Origin: Funneliformis mosseae
Taxonomy: Eukaryota; Glomeromycota; Glomeromycetes; Glomerales; Glomeraceae
Direction: 5' to 3'
Length of the DNA: 64,000 nucleotides
NCBI GenBank assembly: GCA_910592005.1
Contig: CAJVPP010000015.1
Coordinates: forward strand, 1 to 64,000
Shown: in pieces, positions 46,299 to 57,976 of the stretch
How positions within the stretch are numbered: the stretch's first letter is position 1
Layout: each line of letters begins with the position of its first letter
The notes under the pieces: model-generated
Told to the model about the DNA's origin: nothing
Database searches by the model: none
What the model saw: the letters and a program-made list of their open reading frames with translations, nothing else
Program-made: the position numbers and the translations under genes

Positions 46299-48388
46299 AT
46301 GGTTTCCCGTATTGGCATATCTTCATCAAAACTCATTAGTCGTTATGCAAGTCACTTTAGAAATCCACTTCCGGGCGATAAAGGTATAAAATTCCCACAA
46401 TTTTTTTTTATTTTATAAAATAATATATTTTTTTTATTTAATTAAATTTTATTAAAGTCATTGTAGCGATGTCAGGAGGCGTCGACTCGAGTGTTTCAGC
46501 ACATCTTTTAAAAAGGCAGGTATGAAAATTATTATTAATTTTTAATGAATAAATTTTTTTTTTAAAAAAAAACCAAAACCAAAAGCATAAAAATTAAAAA
46601 AGGGATATTCAGTCGAAGGAGTTTATATGCGTAACTGGGACACAACCGATGAAAATGGAGTTTGCACGAGCGATCAAGATTGGAAAGATGTTCAGTCGGT
46701 TTGTAAACAATTGGATATACCTTGCAAACAGGTAAATTAACTAGGTTTTGATCATTATTATCAAGTGGTTTCTCATAATTATTTTTAGTTTGATTTTACA
46801 AAAGAATATTGGTTGCAAGTGTTTACCAAGATGATCAAGGATTATGAATATGGAATCACACCAAATCCTGATGTTTTATGTAATCGCGAAATCAAATTTG
46901 GATGGTTTTTAGATAAATGTTTAGAATCTATTAATGGCAAAAATAAAGAAAATACTTGGATTGCTACAGGTATGATATAGGTATCAATTTAACATTATTT
47001 TTTTTTATTTCATATTAACTCACTTTGATATAAATATAGGACATTATGTTCAACTTGAACGTACAGATTCTGGACGAGTTAAATTAATGCGAGGTCCATT
47101 TTTATTTTCTAGTTATCTTCTTGTATTAGAAATGAAATGATTAATCCTTTATTTTAGGAACCGACATTACTAAAGATCAGAGTTATTTCCTATCGACAGT
47201 CGCAGAAGAAAAACTTCAAAGAGTAAATTTACATTCGATCATTTTTTTGTATACATGCACATTTTAAAGGGCTCTTTATTTATTCTTTAGGTAATATTTC
47301 CAGTTGGAGATTTACATAAGCAACAAGTTAAGTCGATTGCACGAGATGCGAATTTGATAACTTGTAATAAAAGAGAAAGCATGGGTATCTGTTTTGTGGG
47401 AAAGAAAAGAAAATTTTCTGAATTTTTGGAACAATATGTTGTATCAAAACCTGGAAATATTATGACATTGGACGGAATCGTTATCGGTAATCACAAGAAT
47501 TTTATTAAATTAGTACTAGGAAATTTTTTAACAATTGTATTAATATTTTTAAATTAATTAGGTCAGCATCGTGGTTTATTTTCTTATACGATTGGACAAT
47601 GTGTTAGAATACATTATGGGCCAGATCGGCATGTATTTTTGTTTTTTATTTTGCAGTTATTTGTCGTGATATTCAATAATAATTCTATCATAATTATAGA
47701 TGGTTTGTTTTGAAAAAGGATATCAAGAATAATTCTTTAATCGTCGTGCCTGGGTCGTGAGTATCATCTATTAAATGTTTATATATCTATATAAAGTAAA
47801 TATATTTATAATATTTACCTTTATTCAAAAGGGCAAATCAATTATTATTTTCTTCACAACTTGTGGCCAAAGATTGGATATGGAATTGGCATGTACCTCC
47901 TGAAGGAATCGGAGAAGGTGAGTGAGTATGCATATTTATATAAATTGAATGGAGTTCAATTTAAAATTATAAAATATATTTAGGTGTTAACTTGCTTGCT
48001 CAGATAAGATATCGCCAACCTGCTGGTAAAATTTATTTATTTAGCAAGTTTATCGTTGAGGAAGTTCATCATTAATGGTTTTTGCTATTTCAGATCCATG
48101 TATCGTTACGAGAAGGTAAGTATACTTATATAAGGAATCTTTATAAAGGATATTGTAAATAGTTAACCCAATAATACATTCAGATCTGACGATAGGTATA
48201 TTGTGAAATTTAATACATCTAAAAGAGCCATCGCACCTGGTCAGGTAAGGACCGACTCAAAGCATTTCTTTTTATTGTAAAAATAATTAATGATCATGTA
48301 TACCGTACATTAAAATTAGAATGTCGTTGTTTGGGATGGGAATTGGTGTATTGGAAGTGGAATTATTGAAAATTCATTAGCGAATTAA
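46299..48388 (+). CDS. SLM3/MTU1: Mitochondrial tRNA-specific 2-thiouridylase (MnmA/TRMU family)
   Basis: Forms the 2-thio group on the wobble uridine of mitochondrial tRNAs for Lys, Glu and Gln, using ATP and a sulfur relay. Fourteen exons: 46299-46383, 46458-46519, 46603-46731, 46789-46969, 47040-47093, 47158-47222, 47291-47486, 47562-47628, 47700-47756, 47832-47917, 47984-48025, 48094-48115, 48184-48244, 48320-48388. They total 1176 nt, an exact 391-codon frame plus stop (bacterial MnmA about 370, yeast about 417). Visible motifs: PP-loop S-G-G-V-D-S-S-V after a short basic, Ser-rich presequence; first catalytic Cys in [27 protein letters not shown] with the second Cys; Y-T-I-G-Q; C-terminal A-P-G-Q. 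All introns are GT-AG except intron 8 (47629-47699), which must start GC to keep R-W-F-V-L-K-K-D in frame. Gene appears intact. Confidence 0.93.
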
Positions 48389-49043
48389 GGTAATTGAGTT
48401 TTTAAGTTGATAAATATTTTTCTTAATAAATTATAGATGTAAAATACATACCCTAAAATTCGTAATTATTTGCTAATATTTATTCGATAAATGATTGCCC
48501 CGACTTCATTTTTTTAAAAGCGATATTATTTAAGTTAAAGTTTTCCTATTTACGTAAAAATCTCTTATTTTAAATTTCAAAAAAAAATTTAAATGTGCTT
48601 GGATCGAAATAACCAACCATTTTTATATTGTACTAAAAGAATACGTTCTTTAATATTGTTATCTTCACAGGAAGCCTGTGGCAATAAGAAAGTAAATGCA
48701 AATATTGTCTTATTCAGATAATTATTCAATAATTAAGATAAGAGAATTCAACGATCATGATGTGTTGCCAGTTTTTTACAGTTGGCCTAACTTAATAATT
48801 TACTTAGTGAAATTATCAAGTTCACCATCGTATTAGTGTAGTTATTCATATATTTAAATTACTTGTAGGAATTTATAGTATAATTTATATAAGTTAAATT
48901 TTATTAAAGTTGAAAAATATTTTTAATGTCAAAAGAACATAAATGGGTCATTTGCTATTAATAAATCAATTTTGAAACATGATTTTAATATCGAACCTCC
49001 AAAAATAATAAATTAAAAATATCAATTTAAACATATAATTTGA
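48389..49043. other. Convergent intergenic region
   Basis: Between the 3' ends of the thiouridylase gene and the minus-strand M16 gene. AT-rich; no feature beyond a possible small hairpin ACAGGAAGCCTGT (48668-48680). Confidence 0.4.
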
Positions 49044-52000
49044 TTAAAGCATTTCTTCATCATAAAAAGTGCTTAAAGGTACAATAGGAAATGCTGAAGG
49101 TCCAAAACACATTCTACTTTTAAAATCAATGATATCTGTTATCAAAATATTATCTTCAGATAATATATAATTTTCTATCATTTCTTCAGGATTCTCATCT
49201 TGTTCATCATTTTCTTCTTCGTCGTCTTCTTTTGCATCATTCTTGTTAACACTTTTTTCATCTTCTTCAATTTCTTTAGAATCATTTGTCGTATCTTTGC
49301 AATTATTCTTTAAAGAGTTTACGTGCACTGATAATTTTTTGATGTGTGGTGACTTTGGATGAATATGAATTTTATAAAATTCCAAGACATCATCCTTAGT
49401 AATTGTTTTGATGTCTTTAACCTGATTTATATCTATTAAGAAAATGTAAATTAAAAAATCAATGATATTCAAAAATGACAAGAATAATTAAACAAATATA
49501 AATAAGCCACTTACTTTTATAAAAATCACAATAACCATAGAAAATCTGACTAGAATATTTATAAGATTCGTCCCACATATTCTTTTCTTTTTCCAAAAGC
49601 TGATCAATCAAAGATTGTTTTTGCTTTTGATACTCTTCCTCTGTCATTTCTTCAATAATTTTCTATTATGATTTTTTTCAATAAAAGAAAAATGAAATTA
49701 ATTATCAATGTTTTTTTTTTTAAAAAAAAAAAAAAAATCTTAATTGGTATCTTCAAAATTACCTGTGCATTGATTAAAAACGCTTCAATTCTATTTTCCA
49801 AATAGATAGAATCTCTTTCACTTTGTAAATTAATCAATAATCCGATTTCTCCTATTGAAAATCTTGCATAGCTATAGACAGAATAACCTGACAAATGGAA
49901 CGTCATACAAATACTTTTAATAACGACAAAAAAAAATAAGCAGAATAATAATTACTTGCTAACCTAATTGTTCTTTGGTTCTTAAATGATCAAAAACCGG
50001 TTCATGCAAGATTTGAGCAATTATTTGTAATCTAGTCACAACATATACATCCTTATTATCACCACATTGCAAATAATATCCAATAGCATTATTTAATTCA
50101 TCTTTATCAAAAACATCTCTTTGACAGACATATTTTTTGCCTTGAGGTAATCTGATATTTCTACTTCTAACTAATCTATATTTCTCAAGTACTTTCGGTT
50201 TAAAAATATTTTCAACCATAGTTATCATCACCTTTACATCATCTTTTTCCATGTTACCAAATACAAAAGATTCAATAAAAAGTTGTTTAAACAATTCAGG
50301 GAAAAATGATTGTACATCTTCCATACTTATATCTTTTAATATGACTGATTGTTCTTCTGCCGAATAATAATTTTCTTTGAATAATTGACGATCATATATT
50401 TCTGCTAATGATGATGGTTGATATAATTTCGTATTATTATACCTTCTCATCAATTTTTCTTTTAATACTTTAAACCTTTCAGGCTTGATCACAAAATCTT
50501 TCATTCGCTTTAAAACTAACTCTAACAATTCTAATGTTTTATCATTATATCCTGATACATTAACAAATATAGTATCATCACTCGTTACATATGCCGAATA
50601 ACCTATTCCAGCAAGTAACGCATCATAGGCTTCTTCTACAAATGCATCATTAAATAAATAAAGATACAAAACGGTCTTAACCAAATTTGATGATGTAAGG
50701 TTAATCAGTGGGCTATCATAAGAAATATATAAATATAAATATTTATTTTAAAGAAAAATTAATTAATAAACGGAATAATAACATAATACACTACTCACGT
50801 TGTAAAATACAAATCAATTTTCGCTTTAGGAATCCACCATTTATCGTCCTTTTTATACCAGACCCGATGAAAATCACCATCACTAATAATATCAGGACGT
50901 GTTTTTGGCTAAAACAAACAAATAAGTAAATAAATATTTATATAAATTTTATTCCATAATTTGTTATAAATGTTTACCGTTATGTTTTCTAATTTATTAA
51001 CGGCAAAGTTGGTAGGAATAAACTCATTTGGAGGACAAAGTTTAAGTTCGCAAGGAATGACTGGATTTTTAAGTTTCTTAAATTATAAAAAAAAATTTAA
51101 AAAAATTTATTCAAAATGTTGTAACAAGAACAAGTAAATACTTTACTTACTTTAATTAACTCTTCATTAACGGGCGTATATTTATATTCAATTTTAAACC
51201 ATCTTTCTTTTTGATCCAAATCATTTAATAATTTACTTGCGAGACCAATAATGCAATTTTCGATCCTTAAACAGTTGAGTAATTCAACAATTAAATTTGG
51301 ATTATACTCGTAATCTTTAAATGGACTACTCAATATTCTATCACGCGTATATGGCTTGTGTAATCTATTCGAAAGTGAGCATGTATAAGATGATTCACTA
51401 GATTTTTCCATAAATCGCCAATGTATATCGTTTAAAGTTCGAATCTTTATGAATTTTTTTTTTTTTAGTAATATATAATTTTTATCATTTAGGAAAGAAT
51501 GAACATTAACACCTTAAATAGTCGCTTACTTCTTTATAAATCCACTCCTGTGGACCCTCTCTTCTGAGCATTTCCACATATTGAAATGTGATTTCCACTA
51601 CATCCTCATAATGTTCTTTTATTTTAAAAACAACAAAGGTCTTATCAAAACCTATTCTTCGTAGAGATACAAACTGAAAGCTGTAAAAATACCTACCTAA
51701 ACCATCTTCAGTTAATTTAATACATATTGTCATTAAATGAAAATCAGCACTATACTCCATTGATTCGACATCAATGCGAGTTATCCAACCTACAATTAAA
51801 TTCAACAAAAAGATCTCAAAAATAATTACAAATATATTTATTGAAAATAAATTTGCTTTAAAGATACTTACCCTTCTTTTTCAATAAAGAACAAATTGAT
51901 CCAACTCCTTCATGACCTATTAGATGGGCAACATACACTGCAGCCTTATAAGAATTATAATAATTAATACTACTGTTATCATTTTATGTACAGTATGACA

Positions 52001-53518
52001 CGAGAATATTTCTTACCTTTGCTTTATAATTTTCTATTTGGTTCGGTATAGGAATATCAATATTTAAAGTGTGAATATCCATGACCGGTTTGGCTAAAAT
52101 TATTTTCTATTTATATCAAAAAAAAATTTTTTAAAATTGTGTAACTTCAATTTTTTTTAAAAAAAAAATATGCTTACACATAATTCTACATCTTTTCTTA
52201 GCGGAAATTCAACAGGTTTAAATGGTTCGATATTTTTATTTTGAATGTCAGAAAACTTTTCAACGACCCATTCAGTTAACTTATCCAATGAATCTAATGA
52301 AATGTTTTTTAGCAATGTTTTCATTTTAAAACGACGGAATTATATATATATATTTTTTTTTTTAAAAAAAAAAAAACATACCACTGCCCAAAATACATAA
52401 TTTCATTAGATTAGCAGAATAATGTTTCTCATACCATTTAATTAGTTCTTCTCTAGTATCAATACCTTCTTTCATAGGTGATTCCTTTAATGTTTCTAAA
52501 TTTCCTACAGAAAACTTTGACCAAGGATGATTTGGATTGGAATGTATCTTCTGTAATTGATATAATCTCCAATCATCATTTTGAAGATATCCTTTAAATT
52601 CTTTATTTCATTATTTTTTTCAAAAAAAGTGAGTCGTTTATTTAAAAGCTGTTTTCCTCCTTATAAAGATAAATAAAAAATATAAACAAAAAACAATAAT
52701 GCTTGCTTACCAGAATCCACAGCCTTTAATTCTCTATCAGTGCAATCAGCATTAAATAACGGACTGATAAAAAATTGTGCAAACCTGTCTAATGCAGGCT
52801 CAAAATATTCGTGACCGACTTCAAAATGATAATTCGTATTTTCGTTATCTGTGTACGCATTATTCGATCCATTATGTTTATCTAAAAACTACGAATAAAA
52901 AAATTAATGTGTCGCTTTTTGTAATAAGCAATGCTAAAATAGCTAAATACCTCGCCATAGTCGTTTTCTTTTGGATACTAAAAAAAATGTATCTCGGAAT
53001 GGTTAACGTCTATATCACGTGCCGTTACTATTAAATACATTAAATACCTTTTTCGTTCCCTGATTAAGTAATAAAATATCAATCAATCAATAAAATGAAA
53101 ATTATAAACAGATTTAAATTCTTTTTACTAAATTTCAAACGTTACCATAAACAATAAATGTTCGCAAAAATGAGCTAGACCCAAAAGATTCTCCTAAATT
53201 AAAATTTTATTTGTTAAATAATTTACATCTTTTACGAAAGGGTTTACTGCATTATTCGAACCACCATACCATATCGGAATAAGAGCCGACATTAACATCC
53301 ATAGAAGCGGCAGCTTTATCAGTTTTAGCATCATGAATGATTAAAACTTCAAGTTGATTAGTTAACCGAATTATTTTATAAGTACGGTCGTCATTATTTG
53401 ATTTTTCGATTTCTTTATCGAACATCATATGAAGTCCATCGTTAGAGATAACAAAACCCGGTGGTAGTTCGCTAAAAACTCCATTAGAATTATCGAACTT
53501 TGCAGTGTTTGGTGCCAT
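49044..53518 (-). CDS. STE23: M16A metallopeptidase, insulysin/Ste23-like, 18 exons
   Basis: Large zinc-peptidase-fold protein that degrades or processes peptides (Ste23 matures a-factor in yeast; IDE degrades insulin in animals). Minus-strand exons: 53270-53518, 53146-53193, 53048-53059, 52951-52977, 52711-52888, 52382-52591, 52178-52293, 52017-52106, 51872-51944, 51697-51789, 51530-51615, 51151-51444, 50978-51076, 50799-50908, 49964-50712, 49763-49887, 49515-49662, 49044-49432. They sum to 3096 nt, 1031 codons plus stop (IDE 1019, yeast Ste23 1027). Exon 2 holds [12 protein letters not shown] with the HxxEH motif at residues 91-95. The spacing to A-V-D-S at 168-171 equals that in IDE, yet residue 172, the third zinc ligand (Glu in the family), is Gly across the exon 5/6 junction. 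Exon 3 is a 12-nt microexon. The C-terminal exon has an acidic insert (49190-49270) that the first copy lacks. Symbol assigned by family. Confidence 0.9.
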
Positions 53519-56500
53519 CAATTCTAAAGTAAAATGAGTTTGAAAAAAAAAAATTTTTTTTTTTAAATTTTTTTTTTTTTTTGTAATTGAATTACATTTT
53601 AAGTTAATCATTTGAGCTTGTTATCATTTGAGTAACAAACAAAATTTTTCTTTAATTTATACATTTATGGTTTGAAACTTGATTTATGGGTTCAAAATAA
53701 CTCCTTTGTGGAGCATATATATGCTTAATTTAAGGATTTCTTCACACGTTATGCACATACTCACATAAAATATGCATGCACATATTTCTAATCAAGTCAT
53801 AAATCTATACATAATTGAATTTCAAAATGTATCAGAGAAGGAGAATTGAATTTCAATAAATATTAGAAAGAAAAAAAAATCTAACGTTATCAAATTTACA
53901 AAAATAGCATTGATTTATAGCCTAAGTATATATAGAGTAGAGTAATCAATCTCGAATGTTTAATTTTCTTTAATTAAAATAAATTAATTGATTTTTTGCG
54001 AATTATTTTCGTATTACCTAAAATTAAAAATTTAATATAATTTTTACCACAATTATAAACACGTGTATTACACACACATGTATTTTAAATTTTTTTTAGG
54101 AAACAAGTTCACGTAAATCGGGAAAGATCATCCGCAAAAGTTGGCATCATTTAATAGAACTTTATTAAAACCACAATTGTTGATGGATGACGTCGAAGAC
54201 TTTGCTTAGAAACGCAAATTTTTGTTGATGACCCTGATAAATCCGACAAATTTTTTTAGAACATTTCGTTTATTCTTTGGACGCATTGTGCCCAACACTT
54301 GAATAAATTGGCCTATACAAATGCAAATTACTATTTCTAAAATACCTGACAATTTCCTCGAATATTTGAATTTAATCTTCTAATACTTGAGAGAAAAAAT
54401 GAAGGAAATATGAACAATGAATAGCATTATTTGTTATTACGAAATACATGGTTGTTTTTTTTCTTGAATTATAAACATTTTGATTGATTGTATATCACAT
54501 AGAACACAACTCATAGAGTATATTTTATAGTGATGTTTGTTGAAATGACAAATATAATTATCAAATCTCTTGAAATCACACTTGTTTATACTTGCCACCC
54601 ATATCTCATTCCATTCAAATTCTATATAAACATTACATATATTTTTTGGGGAAGAAAAAAAAATTTTTTTTGATATGTAGATCTTTCTAATAAAGTTGGT
54701 CGATTCAACAAAATTATTATCGTTTGTTTAATTTTGATTTTTTTGATTTAGTTCTTTTGACGATGGGTTCAGTTATAATCTGATTATATCTTGAAAATGC
54801 AAAGTATTTTGGTTTAAGTTGGTATTGAGATCGATGATGAGTATAGACGCTTCTAAATAAATGTTCGTTAGTTTTTAGGTATGTGACAGAAGGATTTGGA
54901 AGTAGGTTACTTACTTGTTAGAATGAATATTATGTTCTATGTGTGGATAAATGGATGATTTCGAAACATTTGACACAAAAAGTGAAATTAATGTTGAAGA
55001 TACACCTAAAACTTTTAACAACATAATGATGAAATATTCTTTAAGGTTTTTTAGAATTCGTAGTTAAAAATGTATGTATGTAATTTAGTTTAGGTTTAAT
55101 AAAGGTAATAATGCTTATTTATTTTTTAAAAGAGAATGTGATTATTTAAAATTTTTATTTAAAATCCGAAAAAATAAAAAATAAATAAGTTTTTTGATCA
55201 ACAAAAAGCGTTATTTTTTTTTATCCTTGGGAGTTTTTTTTACATATTTACCTTGTGTATTTATAAAAAATTCACCACCCAAAAAATTTTTTTTAAAATG
55301 ATTATAACAACGCGACAATGCTAGCCATATTAAATGGTAATTCATTCCGAAAACCGAAGTCATGGTTGTATTACATGTTTTAATTTTAGATTTGCCTTTT
55401 AAATAATTATGAAACAAATTTGAAACTTAGTGATTGATAAACAATTTCTTAATTTGTATATCATTCAACCCAAATTACAATTTGCAAAACAGATGATCAA
55501 CAATTTTGCTTAAAAGCGTTACAACTTGAAACAATATTTCAAATAAGAAACATTGTAACTTATTTAGGAAACAATAAATATATTAGCAAAGAAGTTTATT
55601 TATAGTTCAACTTTTTTGTCTAAAGAAAAAGAACATTTTATTTATATTATATATGGTGAAATTTTGCGAGTATAAAGACTTCTCTATTTTTTTTTTTTCT
55701 TTGCATTGTTTATTAACGAATAATTCGTCAAATTGACAATTTAGTCATTTAATGTCATATTTTATCTTTTTTTTCCTATATTAGCTGGTTTCTAGTCTTT
55801 GAATTACAGCCTATAAAAATTAGGAATGCTCCGGTTTGAATAACATCAAAACAAAAATAAAGGAGGTTTCTTTGTTATTAAGATTGGATGATCTCTATCG
55901 GTGTCAGGCTTTAGTTACTTCTAAAATTACTAGCTTGACTATATAGTATTTATTTGTTTCGTATATAAATAAATTATTTTCAATACCATAGAAAAAGCAA
56001 TATTAGTTATCGTCCAAGAAATTGTGTTTTTGTGTAAATTTATGCGAGATTAATAGTCGATTTTCGAAACGGTTAATTCTTCGAAGCGATTTTTTTTAGA
56101 TCGCAAAAAAGATTTACTTATCAAAGAAATGAAATTAATATTTATCAAAACAAATTAAACAAGTTCAAAAATTTTACAAATTTTTTCCCAATTTCGTTAA
56201 GAATGATTCCGTTTAAACAGTTATTTATAAATTATAAATTAATTATATTACTTAAAAGACTAAGAAAGAATTTAAAGTTCAGTATTTACATTTTTTAAAG
56301 AATTAATTAATTTTATCCATTTTATAAACATTATTATTGGTTGATTACCTACATAATACATAAACGTGCTAAAGACTTTGTTTGCCAATCTTAATATACT
56401 GTTAGCTGCGACATACTCTATTATGGAGTAATCTGTCATTATCTCCTCTAACGAAAATAATGAATGCCGGGTTCACTAAAAGCAAAATAAAATTAAACGG

Positions 56501-56588
56501 ATGATGGTTTTCGAGATTTTATTACAATAATTGAAATAAATAGAAGGAGTTAGGTGATTAAAAAAGCGACGAAGAAAATCATAACATC
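53519..56588. other. Long intergenic region, no gene recognised
   Basis: Begins with poly-A/T tracts upstream of the M16 gene. Scattered coding-like scraps (54100-54240) but no consistent frame. The small frame at 55211-55417 (minus) has no supporting feature. Confidence 0.35.
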
Positions 56589-56665
56589 GGACCTTTGCAA
56601 TAGAAAGGGGAATCTGCTAGAAAAAATCAATTGTACTTTTTTATATGCTAAATTTGATTTTTAGT
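56589..56665. mobile_element. Partial copy of the GGACCTTTGC MITE family
   Basis: GGACCTTTGCAATAGAAAGG followed by TATATGCTAAATTTGATTTT matches the reverse complement of the right half of 31383-31528. The other half is not found. Confidence 0.5.
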
Positions 56666-57054
56666 TTTTTTGTAATTGAATGTTTATTATAAATGCATCT
56701 AATGCATACGTTTACTTGAAAAAATACCCAACACTCAAAATTTTTTCATAATTTTTATTTCTATCTATATTCTATTTAATAAAATAAAAAAATTCGTGTG
56801 TACATTTAGATTATTCCCTGTATAAATAATTTTTGAATTGCGCGGCATGGGCCTTAAAAAAATGTCACGAAATGGGCATTTGGCTGGAATTAATTGTGGT
56901 GCACATGTGACATATATTGGTGACAAATAGGATTTCACCTAAGGAACCAGATCTACTTTAATTTGATCGGATAACATGATCGGGTGATCCGGTTGATTAC
57001 TAATAATACAATTCATTACTAATATTTCCATATAAACAAATAGAATATATAGAG

Positions 57055-57084
57055 ACCGGTCTTAGACCGGTTAATGGGACCGGT
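57055..57084. repeat. Three ACCGGT palindromes in 30 bp
   Basis: ACCGGT at 57055-57060, 57066-57071 and 57079-57084, with related GATCCGGTTGAT at about 56988. Unusual clustering of GC-rich 6-mers in AT-rich DNA, about 900 bp upstream of the secreted-protein gene. Confidence 0.5.
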
Positions 57085-57915
57085 CCTCAGTCCATATTCT
57101 GAGGAAGCTTTAGAATATTTAAACTCAATACCCACAGATATTGCAATTAATAATATTTTATCTTGATTCAACCTGGGAACGTAAAGATGTCTTACAATAC
57201 GTTAGAAATAGGAGAAGGAAAAGGCGTTATACAAAATATATAATAAATTTAATTATACAATATAAAATATATTTAATAAAGTTATGAATTTTTTAAAAAA
57301 TCTATAAATTAAAATTTCTAAAAATTTAACCAAGCTAAAAAAGAATATAATAATTTTCGGTTATATTAATAAATGTATAAAAAAAATAAATATTAATAAA
57401 ACAAAAAAAATTTGTTAATTTTGAATAATTACAAAACTTTTTAAATAAAAAAAGTGCAATTTAAAATAAAAAACTATTTTAACAAGCGAAAAAAAAAAAG
57501 TTTCATTTTTCTTACGCAAATATGTACAAAACTACCAATTATCAGAGAAAAGGAACTTAATATGTTTAAATCAAACATATCTTTACGCTAACTGTTATGA
57601 TGATCTACATGTCAAATGATTCAGAATCCGACAGTTCCGAGATCGACAGTTACAAAAATAAAATAAAAAAAACCAAATGAAGAATTTCTATATGAAATCC
57701 GTAATATTAGATTTAGATACAATTAAATGTTGAATGAAAAAAAACTGATACAATTAAAATAAAAAAAACAAATGGAGAATTTCGAAATGAAAATCGTAAA
57801 ATTAAAGGATTTTGACACATTTCTTAATTGTTGAATGAAAGGATTGGATAGATATCGAAATGGTTTAAAGGCATGTGGTCTCCCTATCTTGTAATTTTTC
57901 CGGGTTTATAAACAG
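57085..57915. other. Upstream region of the secreted-protein gene
   Basis: AT-rich. Contains a direct repeat (ATGAAGAATTTC / AATGGAGAATTTCGAAATG-like words around 57679 and 57773, each preceded by AAAAAAACAAATG-like and followed by ATTAGA/ATTAAA), unit about 95 bp. No gene. Confidence 0.35.
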
Positions 57916-57924
57916 TATATATAA
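57916..57924 (+). promoter_or_regulatory. TATA-like element of the secreted-protein gene
   Basis: TATATATAA, 53 nt before the ATG at 57977; a second TTTATAAA lies at 57905. Confidence 0.45.
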
Positions 57925-57976
57925 GGTCTTCGAGTTTTCGGCAAGTGAAAAAAAATTATTTCAAATTATTTTTATT

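Noticed and set aside
57875..57976. Longer N-terminus for the secreted protein
   Set aside because: It would need a GTG start. The ATG at 57977 leads straight into a signal peptide and has a TATA-like element at suitable distance.
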